Part shown: piece by piece, positions 16,497-24,618 of the stretch
How the letters are laid out: each line of letters starts with the position of its first letter
Position numbering within the stretch: position 1 is the stretch's first letter
Source: Isochrysis galbana
Taxonomy: Eukaryota > Haptophyta > Isochrysidales > Isochrysidaceae
DNA length: 64,000 nt
Direction of reading: 5' to 3'
Assembly: GCA_018136815.1 (NCBI GenBank)
Contig: CM030931.1
Coordinates: 9,300,989 to 9,364,988 of the forward strand
Notes under the pieces: generated by a model
The model's database searches: none
What the model was told of the DNA's origin: nothing
What the model saw: only the letters and a program-made list of their open reading frames with translations
Translations under genes and position numbers: made by a program

Positions 16497-18098
16497 ATGA
16501 GCGAGGGAAGACTCGCCGACCTGCGGCTCAGCGCACCCGATAGGCGCGCCACCTGTGCGTGCGGCAGTTCGACGGACTCAGCTGGGCCCGACAGCTCTCT
16601 CGCGAATCAAGCGGCGGAGCTGGCTGCAAGCCTGCGTAGACCGCGGGTGCGCAAGCCTGCGAGCCAGGGGCAGAGCATGAGAACGACCTCCAGAGTAGAG
16701 CAGACTATGTTGGGGATCGACATACACTCGCGGCACGCTGCAGTCGAAGCTGACGGCACGAGGGTTGATGCTGGCCTGATAGAGTTGGGAGTGGACCGTG
16801 AGGACGCCAGTGGGTTCGCTTCACTTGGGTGGCAGGGCAGTGCGGACGATGCCAAGTGTCGCTCCGAAGTGCTAGACCCTATTGAGACAAAACGGAACGG
16901 CAGCTTACCTCCCGTACTGCTATCCTCACAAGTCAGGGGAGAGTCGAGCCCACTGTCGGAGCGTTGTCTGAAGGATGCTGCACAAGAGGGAGGGCATAGC
17001 CGGCAGCCTGGCTGCTCTGGGAATTGGTTCGGCCTCGCCGCCCTATCTGGTGCGTCAAACGCTCCCTCTCGCGGCTTCTCTCGCAGTTTGACCCCCACAG
17101 CCTTACGCACGCGGGCTTCGAGCCGGCCCACCACTGAGGTCGGCAGCCTACGTGCCTCGCTCTCGGACCCTTTATTGGGTCGCTCACGTACCACATACTT
17201 GAGTGGGTCGGACGACCGCGGCGCAATGCTTCGAGGGGCCGGTTCCGTGCCCATCACCGTTACGGCGGTGCATGGGTCGTACGGAGCGTCTTTCCTCAAG
17301 GAGCATTCTGGTGCCCACATCTCGGGCATCTCGACGTTGCCATGCTCTACACCTTTGTTGGCACAACCTGGTCCATTTGGGTCAGCACTTCCACCCTCTC
17401 GATGCCTCAAGGCGAGACGGCATCCTGCCGACAAGGGCGTCGGATCGAAGGCATGCACAGATACTGCGAGTAAGATCGTGTTGGGCAGCGACTCGATATT
17501 GGGCTCGGCCATGGAAACCCCAGTCTGGCACGACTTTGGCCTCCTTCGTAGTAGCTCTGCAACAACGGCCGAGTTGGTAGCACCTTTTACAGAAAAGGCC
17601 ATCGCAGCCCTCCGCCAAAGCCAGCAGCCCTCTCCCTCGCAGCTCGTCTCGCCAGGACTAGCTGCACGGGATCACTCGCCCGCTGTGCGGTACCGCCCGC
17701 CTCGCTCGAATCCACAAACACCTCCATGTTTGAGCACGCCCACAAAAAGCAAAGGCGAACTCGACGTTTCAACATCGGCGCTCAGCATTGGACGCATGAC
17801 GAAGCCTTCGCCGAAACCTCTCCGGGTGCAGCCCCCCAAAGTGGGCAGACCATCTGCGAAGACCGCCACGGCTCAGGTCGAGAACCCCAGTGACGTTGGC
17901 ATAAACGCGGTGTGCTCGGCATCACTTGATGGCATCGCCGAATGTTGCGGAGGAGTTGGACGAAGAAGTCAGCCGCGTACTTCTGCCATGCGAGCTCCAG
18001 CCGTGCGAGCTCCCGCCGTCCGACCACAGGTGATCGACATGAGCGATGTGCGAGCTTGGAGCTCCTCGAGCACCTCGCTGTTCCTAGAACGATTTTGA
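16497..18098 (+). CDS. Unknown 533-residue Ser/Pro/Arg-rich protein
   Basis: A single-exon frame starting at the ATG at 16497. No domain is recognised. The composition (Ser, Ala, Pro and Arg rich, with few large hydrophobic stretches) suggests a largely disordered protein. The tail contains a short internal duplication, RAPAVRAPAVRP (about 502-513). A 331-codon antisense frame overlaps at 16607-17602 but starts and ends inside this one. The + strand frame is preferred because of its length and clean ATG start. Stray in-frame introns cannot be excluded. There is no evidence of membrane segments or a signal peptide. Confidence 0.5.
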   Translation: MSEGRLADLRLSAPDRRATCACGSSTDSAGPDSSLANQAAELAASLRRPRVRKPASQGQSMRTTSRVEQTMLGIDIHSRHAAVEADGTRVDAGLIELGVDREDASGFASLGWQGSADDAKCRSEVLDPIETKRNGSLPPVLLSSQVRGESSPLSERCLKDAAQEGGHSRQPGCSGNWFGLAALSGASNAPSRGFSRSLTPTALRTRASSRPTTEVGSLRASLSDPLLGRSRTTYLSGSDDRGAMLRGAGSVPITVTAVHGSYGASFLKEHSGAHISGISTLPCSTPLLAQPGPFGSALPPSRCLKARRHPADKGVGSKACTDTASKIVLGSDSILGSAMETPVWHDFGLLRSSSATTAELVAPFTEKAIAALRQSQQPSPSQLVSPGLAARDHSPAVRYRPPRSNPQTPPCLSTPTKSKGELDVSTSALSIGRMTKPSPKPLRVQPPKVGRPSAKTATAQVENPSDVGINAVCSASLDGIAECCGGVGRRSQPRTSAMRAPAVRAPAVRPQVIDMSDVRAWSSSSTSLFLERF

Positions 18099-18214
18099 CA
18101 TTAGTGCATTAATTGTGTGCAATGTTGGGTGCATTAGGGTGCATTGTGCACCGCGGTTGGAGGTGTTTTGGAGAGCGATCAGGATACGTAGCAATACATA
18201 GCGCAAAGCCAATT

Positions 18215-18430
18215 ATGTTTATACTTGATTCACCTATGGGGGGGCACGTGCCCCCACCCCACCTCTCCACCCCTCCGTTGCTGTGGGGGAGGAACCACCC
18301 ACCCTCCTGGCATGCCATATGGCATGCTAGGGCAGCAGATTACCTTGCCGACCCACTCTCTTCGACCACGGGCTCGCCTTTTTCGCTCGCCCTGGCCCGT
18401 CGCGGCCAGCCCATCGCTCCAACCCCTCCT
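18215..18430 (+). repeat. Dispersed repeat A, left-part copy
   Basis: It matches 785-1010: 'gtttatacttg-tt-acc-atggggggg', a near-palindromic G7-cacgtg-C5 hairpin at about 18239-18256, 'gggggaggaaccaccca-cctcctggca', and 'ccagcccatcgctccaaccc'. The right part of repeat A is missing here. Confidence 0.75.
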
Positions 18431-18534
18431 CCTGTTCGGCCGACGTGGCGGGCTGGGCGGAGGGAGAGGAGGGGAGCGAGGCGCGTTCCATGACCACCTA
18501 GCTCTCAAGGAGAGTCTGGGCTGATGACTGATGA

Positions 18535-18675
18535 GGTGAGTCCCCCCTGCGCCTGCTGCCTGCTAAGTGGCGGCGCTGGGGGAGGGTGGTTCTCGCCCCC
18601 CATGAGGGGGGTCGAGAGAGTTGGGGGGGGGGGGGCGCCAGGCCCCCCTCCATGGCGACCAATCATAAGATTAGT
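18535..18675 (+). repeat. Dispersed repeat B, copy 2
   Basis: It begins gtgagtcccccctgc and ends aaccaatcataagattagt. It is nearly identical to 54840-54977 read on the + strand, and to 8351-8450 in reverse. Confidence 0.8.
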
Positions 18676-18677
18676 GC

Positions 18678-18985
18678 ATGCCGTCCTCACAACCACGCCA
18701 ATCGCGCCCGCCGCCCACGCACACCGCGCCGAAATCAGCCCTTTGCGGCCCCCAGTCAGTGCATCACATACCAGTCATCGAACGCACAGTGAGCAGATTC
18801 ACGATCCTAGTAAGAGGACTCGTAACTCGTAATCGTAACCTCGGGCGAGCACTCGATCGACGGTGCAAAAGCTTCCCAAGACCCAAGGGAGAAAACCCGA
18901 AACCCAAGATCAAGACGGTGCAAGAGCTTAGCACTCCGATCTTTAGAACAAACGACAAACGACAAACAAGAACTCCCTCGAAATG
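18678..18985 (+). pseudogene. LINE C-terminal tail fragment, copy 1
   Basis: The frame contains HHIPVIERTVSRFTILVRGL and later ELSTPIFRTN. These match the terminal parts of the LINE frame at 21340-21627 and of the reverse-strand fragment at 54533-54784. The reverse transcriptase is absent, so this is a truncated, dead copy. Its upstream 60 bp (about 18674-18733) also match 19857-19925. Confidence 0.7.
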
Positions 18986-19537
18986 AGCACAAATCTGCCC
19001 CTAGCTAGTGGCGCATGCGCTCGGGATGGCGGAAAGACTCGCCTAAACACAGACAAGTTCCCCGACCCAGGCCCACCAGGCATAGGCATACAACGTTTAC
19101 ACCACGCAACGCCCCAAACCCGTGAACACAACAAACACCGTGGTCCGGCGAAACAGCCGGTAGCCCGACCGAAGGCGTCGCTTATTCTGCGGAGGACTGC
19201 TCGGGCAGGCTGGCTTGCCCTAAGGGCCTTTCATTCTCAACGGGACGACTGCAAGGAATCGCCCCCCCCCCCCCCCCGTTGCTTTTCCCTGGTAAGTCTT
19301 CAATGTACTAATTTACATACATGCTACATTGTACATTGGCGACTAACTGGGTTTTCACCCCAATGAGCTTGTGGGGAGTTCTAACGGGAGCCGGGGGCCT
19401 GCGAGGGGGGAGTTATAATCAGGTGCATAGATTTGTGTGCCTAGGTTTATAATGCGGTCATGTGTGTCGTGGCTCGTCGTGTTGGTGCATGGCTAGTGGC
19501 AGTAGCGGCACTAATACTCAGTTGCTTTTTTTAAACG

Positions 19538-19680
19538 GGACGAGCCGCAAGGCAGGTGGAAGGAGTGAAAAGAGAAGCGGGCGTGGCTACGAGATAGATG
19601 TGCAAGGCCGCGCACGTGGCGAGTGGCGAGAAGGAGAAGGCGAGAATATTAATAATAATATTAAGAAGTTTTTTTTGCGG
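19538..19680 (+). repeat. Dispersed repeat D, copy 1
   Basis: It shares 'gggacgagccgcaaggcaggtgga', 'gaagcgggcgtggct-cga', 'gtgcaagg-cgcgc-cg-ggcgag' and 'attaagaagttttttt' with 21838-21955. It ends in a T-run, as retroposed sequences read from their end often do. Confidence 0.7.
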
Positions 19681-19803
19681 GCCCCGTTGATGAGTGATGA
19701 GTGATGATGACGTCACGCGTCACGCCCTCAAGCTCAAACAAGCAAGACGCACCGCGAGCGCTCAACTTCGACCCGCGACTGGGGGCGCCACGAGGCCGTT
19801 CTA

Positions 19804-21640
19804 GTGACCGCTCACCAACACCAAGTGGACGCCGCATCAATCAAGCACCATATCGCGGCATGCCGCCCTCACAGCTCACAGCCACGCCAATCGCGCCCGC
19901 CGCCCGCCGCCCCCGCGCACCGCGTACCTATGTCTTCGACGCTTGAGCACCCGCAATACCCCGTACACAACGCGAGATGCGCATCACGGACGATGGGGAT
20001 CGGCCTCCTACACTGGACGACACACGTGAGAGCTCTACAAACGAAATGGATACTAAACTACCTCAACGCGAGGAAGGCCATTTGGAAACACGCGCTCGAC
20101 GCGTGGTTCTGCAGAACCGGGCTCGGCCGCGGGGCCGTTCTATCCTCGATCCCCACGAAGACGCTTACCTGCAGCATCAGGGGAAACCCGGCACTACCGA
20201 CATTCTGGAAGGACGCCTTAGCGACCTTCAGGACCCTGGAAATACGTCGCACGAGACTCACGAAAGAAGGAGCGTTGTCACAGCCAATATGGCACAATCC
20301 TCACGATCCACCACCGCTCAAGCGCGGGGCGTGGATCAGCCTATGGGAATCCCTCCAAACACATGTTGCACACAACATCTATAAAGACGAAGGCCTCACG
20401 GAGCCCTACACACGTGAAGACTGCGCACAATCGCACAATACCTAGAGCACCTCCCCGAAACATTCGATCATAAGGGGAGCAAAATACATAAAACGGAATT
20501 CCTAGACTCGTGGGAACGGGTAGGGGTAGTGCAACATGTCTTACACCTCCTGGCGAAAGCGAAAGAGACCCCGCCCACCGACCCGGCCCCCACCGAAGAG
20601 AACACGGAGAAGCCAAACGCGTCCGCAACGCCGGCAGACGCACCTAGAGAAACCAGAGTCTCCGAGAGCGATACATACATCACTAGAATGAATAACATAT
20701 GGATATATACTAACACCAATTATCTAGGAGAAACTACAAACACCACCGAGGTAGTAAAACTGGGCGAAGAAAAACACTACTATGCTCCCGCTAAATGGGA
20801 AAATGGGCTTAAAGGCCCGAAACACCTTGAATTCCCCCTCGCGGACGAGTACACGCTTGGCGGAAAGACGCAACTAGACCAAATCACCGTATCGGATATA
20901 ACACGAGAACTCGAGGGAGACGGCTCCTGCAACAAACCTCAGTCAGCGCGAGAAGCGTGGGCCCGCAAAATTGGCCTGACGCACGACGAATGGAAGCACG
21001 TGGCGAAACTCTACACTCACCCCCTGCTAGAACACACAGACAAACACTTACATTTCAAACACGTTACACATAGGAGGCTGGGTACGCGCAACCGTTTCAC
21101 AGCGGCGATCACCACAAAATGTAGGCTATGCGGGAAACACAGAGAGAACTCGACGCACCTAGCTAGATGCCCGTCCACGCTTCCGATATTTCAAACCATA
21201 GAAGCTGTGGCGGGGTACATCCCGGCGAAAGGCAGATCGACGACTCAAAAACTCAAAGACAGACTATTTGCGTACCCGAACTCCCCGACGCCGGACAGCC
21301 TCAGAGCCCTCTACATTATAGCATGGAGATACATCATTAGTGACTTCTTTCTACAAGGTGGAATTCGAAAACCACACCTTCCACCACGTGCCGGTTATCG
21401 AGAGAGCTCTAAGCAGGTTCACGGTCCTCGTTAGAGGCCGAGAACCTCCGGACGATTTCTCAACCGCACGTACGCGCAAGGCCACCCAGGGAAGGAAGCC
21501 GAAAAAGAAATTTCCACACGACCTCAGCGCCCCTGTCTTTTCAACTAACAACAAAGGCGCCCTAGTCATGAACACGAATCTATCTCTGGTAGCAAAAGCC
21601 CTCAACATAGCAGAGCGTCTTGCCTAACCAAGCGACCCCT
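19804..21640 (+). mobile_element. Decayed LINE (non-LTR retrotransposon) 3' end
   Basis: Three frames joined by two shifts (near 20420 and 21345) encode the region C-terminal to a LINE reverse transcriptase. The first (to about 20420) has GIGLLHWTTHVRALQTKWI, a pattern typical of the segment just after the RT catalytic domain. The second (20424-21345) carries the zf-RVT-type zinc knuckle CRLCGKHRENSTHLARCPS at about 21118-21174, with HLHFKHVTHRRLGTRNRF before it. The third (to 21627) has IERALSRFTVLVRG and a DLSAPVFSTN tail. No YADD reverse transcriptase core or 5' endonuclease is seen in the window. Frameshifts indicate a pseudogene, or sequence error. Confidence 0.75.
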
Positions 21641-21837
21641 CGCCGATAACCGCGAGCCGACCAACCGACAACAGATCTTAGTCACATTGACCACAGTTGC
21701 CCGACGCCCAGCACAAGGAACAAACACACATCAGCCGGTAGCCCGAAGGCACAGGAGGAAGGCGAGAACCAGGCCGTCGAGAACCGGTACACACCGTCTG
21801 CCACTGGAAACCCACTACACCCAGCCCCTAGGTAGAG

Positions 21838-21955
21838 CACGAGGGGACGAGCCGCAAGGCAGGTGGAGGGGGAGAGAAAGGAAGCGGGCGTGGCTGCGAA
21901 GATACTGTGCAGGGTCGCGCGCGCGGCGAGATTATTAAGAAGTTTTTTTTTAGGA
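21838..21955 (+). repeat. Dispersed repeat D, copy 2
   Basis: It matches 19538-19680 and lies about 200 bp downstream of the LINE stop, so it may be part of the LINE 3' UTR. It ends with 'ttattaagaag' followed by a T-run. Confidence 0.7.
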
Positions 21956-22009
21956 AACAGCAATGACATTGTAATGATTGGGAACGAGGGTTTCGCCTCT
22001 GGCACTGGG

Positions 22010-22205
22010 GGAGCGTCACAGTGTCAGAATTTTCTTGTTGTGTGAGTAGTGAGTATAAGTACAACCTTAGTGTTGTGGGTCCGTAGCCCTCGACGGCAAC
22101 CGAGCCCCTCCCTACCCCGCGATGGGGGTACTTTATGCGCGGCTGGTGCATGGCTCGTCCGGTATATGTGGCTAGGGATGCTAGCCAACAAGATGCTCAA
22201 CAAGA
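22010..22205 (+). repeat. Dispersed repeat C, copy 1
   Basis: It is nearly identical to 53940-54110. Shared blocks include 'ttttcttgttgt', 'accgagcccct-cctaccccgcgatgggggta', 'gcgcggctggtgcatggctcgtccggt', and 'tatgtggctagggatgctagccaacaa'. It is non-coding. Confidence 0.8.
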
Positions 22206-22430
22206 CTACTCTAGCTAGAGTACAGCCATATAAGGTTGGCCGCCCTGTTGTAGTAACGTTGTAACCGTTGTGGTTGGGCGACCTGGAGGTATAATATGGC
22301 CTAGGAAGTTGTTTGAGCCCCTTCGAGAGAGCGATAAAGCTGATCAAGCACGGGTTGCGAGCTGGGGGGGCCGCTTCTGGGGTGCGAGGGAGAAGGAGCG
22401 GTGGAGGCGCTGCCGAGGCGGCGCTGCCAG

Positions 22431-23375
22431 ATGGACGGAGCCGGGCGGCGTTGGTCGAGAGCGGAGGATCAGACGATCAGCGCGCTGTACAGCCGGGTCC
22501 ATAAGGCGATTGACCGTAACCGCGATGCTCTGGAGCGTATGAATCAGAGCAAAGAGAGCGCGGGAGAGGCGGTGCGTGCAATGAACAAGGAGGTGGAGCG
22601 CTTGCAGGTCGAGAAGCTTGAGCTATTGGACGTGATCGCCGCTGGCCCACCGGAGACGGAGTTGCACAGACAGATTCATGCCCTGCAGCAAGAGCTCGAA
22701 GACTGCCGCTCGCAGCTCAACCGGAGCGAGATGCTGCGTGCTGAGAAAGCCGAGGCCTTGAACAAAGCCATGGTGAAGCAACAAGAACTCCAGCGAGACC
22801 TCAACGGTGCCATTGCCGAGCTTGATCGGCTACGAATGCAGTTGCATCTATTGCGCCCGCTCCAACCTCAGGGGCGACCAACGCCCTCCGCAGCGCCACG
22901 GCAAGAGGCCTATCCTGAGCTTGAGCCGCCTTATTCGCCTCGCTACACTCCACCACTCGCCCCGCCTCGACCTGCGCCGAACGCCTCGCCCACAATAGCC
23001 AAAGCTATTGCGCTCGGAAAGCGGCTGCAAGATCAAGAGCCTCATCTACTCGCCTCAATGTCTCATTCGAGGGGACCAGCATCTGCGGGGTCTATCGCCC
23101 AAAGAAGAAGACCATCGACAGCACAAGCCAACCGAGGGAGAGCTTCTTCGTTGTTAGTTGCAGCATCATCTTCTGCTCGCCGACGCCATGCTACGCCTTC
23201 ACGTGAGGGAAGTGGGCATGTGGGTGCTCAGTGGGTAGATTTGTCCCAGGAGAGTTATTCGGGAGGGCTAAAAGCTCGCGAGAGACTAGAAGCGGAAATC
23301 AATCAACTTCGGAGCGCGAATACTCGTCTCAGTTCCGCAGTCGCTGCGGTAGCGGTCAAGCCACTGCATAGTTAA
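22431..23375 (+). CDS. Coiled-coil protein of unknown function
   Basis: A frame of 314 residues from the ATG at 22431; an upstream GTG at 22401 is less likely. Residues about 10-155 form a continuous predicted coiled coil with heptads of Leu, Ala and charged residues (for example VERLQVEKLELLDVIA, LHRQIHALQQELEDCRSQL). A Pro-rich stretch (about 155-200), a Ser/Arg-rich linker and a second short coiled coil at the C-terminus (RERLEAEINQLRSANTRL) follow. No catalytic domain is seen. Such layouts are common in centriolar, ciliary or golgin-like scaffold proteins, but no specific family can be named. It appears intronless, although in-frame introns cannot be ruled out. Its neighbours are repeats. 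Confidence 0.65.
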   Translation: MDGAGRRWSRAEDQTISALYSRVHKAIDRNRDALERMNQSKESAGEAVRAMNKEVERLQVEKLELLDVIAAGPPETELHRQIHALQQELEDCRSQLNRSEMLRAEKAEALNKAMVKQQELQRDLNGAIAELDRLRMQLHLLRPLQPQGRPTPSAAPRQEAYPELEPPYSPRYTPPLAPPRPAPNASPTIAKAIALGKRLQDQEPHLLASMSHSRGPASAGSIAQRRRPSTAQANRGRASSLLVAASSSARRRHATPSREGSGHVGAQWVDLSQESYSGGLKARERLEAEINQLRSANTRLSSAVAAVAVKPLHS

Positions 23376-23746
23376 GTGTTTCACGGCCCATCGATGAGAT
23401 CGCGCATCTTAGGTATTCCTGGCTCATGGCGTGCTATCGGGAATACAATCACATTGTGCTTGATTTTGGCTCGAGCATCTCGATGGTCCGATGAGTAGTT
23501 TTATGGAGTAGGATGTTTTGCTAAGCTTTGTGCTGGGGCGTTTGCTTGCATGTGTCATGTGCTTGCAGTTTGCATGCAACACCACTACCATTGCTGTTGC
23601 CTCTGTCTCTCTTCACCATTTTGGGGGGGGGGGGGGTTCATACTTGACAATGCCCCCAAAGTAAGCAGGAATTGCGCTTGCGAGGCGCGTGCTGCACACA
23701 AGGCGTGGCTAGTGTGCGCGCCCACACGGGCGGCGAGAAGCGCTCA
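23376..23746. other. Gene-free stretch
   Basis: The 3' flank of the coiled-coil gene, with a G-run near 23623-23636. Nothing else is recognised. Confidence 0.4.
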
Positions 23747-23846
23747 ATCACCATCACCCACATATGCAAAAGCGTTAAATCCCCATCAGCCTACACATGG
23801 AAATGCGTTCAATCGCCAACACCCCCACAGATGGAAAATCGTTCAA
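23747..23846 (+). repeat. 33-bp tandem repeat, three units
   Basis: Units follow the pattern 'aatcNcc-tca-cc-cacatatgcaaaagcgtt'. They start at about 23747, 23780 and 23813 and diverge by several substitutions. They abut the integrase remnant. Confidence 0.6.
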
Positions 23847-24131
23847 TCGCCTCAGACGCCGGCAGCAACCTTGCTAGTCTACTCACGCACATGATTCTCG
23901 ATCGCACCGGAACCGACCTCAGGCCCAGCACTCCTCACCACCATGAGAGTGTAGGACTGGTCGAACGCGCTCAACAAACCCTCGTGAACATGGCACGCGC
24001 TACCGATGAAGGCGGCGGCCATTGGGTCGACCATCTCCCATTCTTCCTGATGAGCATGCGCGCCTCTGCGAATCGCATTACTCGCTTGTCGCCAGCCGCT
24101 CTACTCTACGGTCGCGAGCTTCGCTTGCCCC
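23846..24131 (+). pseudogene. Ty3/Gypsy-type integrase core fragment
   Basis: The frame reads IASDAGSNLASLLTHM, STPHHHESVGLVERAQQTL, WVDHLPFFLMSMR and SPAALLYGREL. This matches the second half of a Gypsy integrase core (SDNGSNF, TPYHPQxNGxxER, LP-x-xN, SP-x-L-x-YG-R motifs). The first catalytic Asp region, zinc finger, RT and protease are missing. The frame then enters repeat E, which elsewhere (50 kb) is part of a gag-like frame, so the fragment is a rearranged relic. Confidence 0.75.
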
Positions 24132-24212
24132 AACTTCCGCCGCGCCTCTCGCCGCTTCCCTTCCGTCCCTTCTGTTCCCATCTGAGGCAGTGGTAACCTC
24201 GGATCCGTCAGC
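24127..24212 (+). repeat. Dispersed repeat E, copy 1
   Basis: It is almost identical to 50268-50352 (ccccaacttccgccgcgcc through cctcggatccgtcag). In the 50-kb copy it lies inside a gag-like open frame; here it is fused to the integrase remnant. Confidence 0.8.
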
Positions 24213-24237
24213 TCCCCTTCCTGCTCCCCCCCTCGTT

Positions 24238-24310
24238 CCATTGTCTTCGGTTTCGGGGGGTCGGCCCAAGTGCACTACTTTGGGCCTAGCGTTGGGCGGG
24301 GCGGGGGCGG
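24238..24310 (+). repeat. Dispersed repeat G, copy 1
   Basis: The pattern 'tt-g-ctt-ggt-tc-gggg-tcggcc-a-gtgc-c-ac-ttgggcc' is shared with 28055-28115 and 28432-28490. It is a likely LTR or untranslated fragment of a retroelement. Confidence 0.6.
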
Positions 24311-24546
24311 GTGGGGGGGGAAGGGGGGGGGGGGGCTCTTGGCGTGCGATCGAGTGTCGGCCTGCTCTAAGGTGCCGCTTTGTGCTTTGTGGGGGCCTGG
24401 CCATTCGGCTTTCCCCTCGGGGTCACTCTTACCATTTTAACGGTAGTTGAGCGTAGTGGGCCCAAGGCTGCGTGCCAGGCGAGATCATTGACAGGTTCAA
24501 AGTGTACACACTGCTAGTAGTGATGGGCGCATAGTTGCGCCACTGA

Positions 24547-24618
24547 GCAATGTGCAAAGCAAGCATCATAGCAATATGCAAAGCCAGCATCATAGCAATA
24601 TGCGAAGCAAGCATCATA
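24547..24618 (+). repeat. 24-bp tandem repeat, three units
   Basis: Units of 'gcaatatgcaaagcNagcatcata' run up to the stop codon of the PX-GLTP gene, so they form its immediate 3' UTR. Confidence 0.75.

Larger units (their letters stand above)
18099..19537. other. Repeat-filled intergenic region
   Basis: It contains repeat A (left part), repeat B and a LINE C-terminal tail, listed separately. A C-run sits near 19263. The segment around 19150-19190 ('agccggtagcccga-cgaaggc') resembles 21735-21755. No intact gene is visible. Confidence 0.55.

Noticed and set aside
16607-17602. 331-codon antisense frame
   Set aside because: It lies wholly within the longer + strand frame, has no recognisable motif and is probably a G+C-driven shadow.
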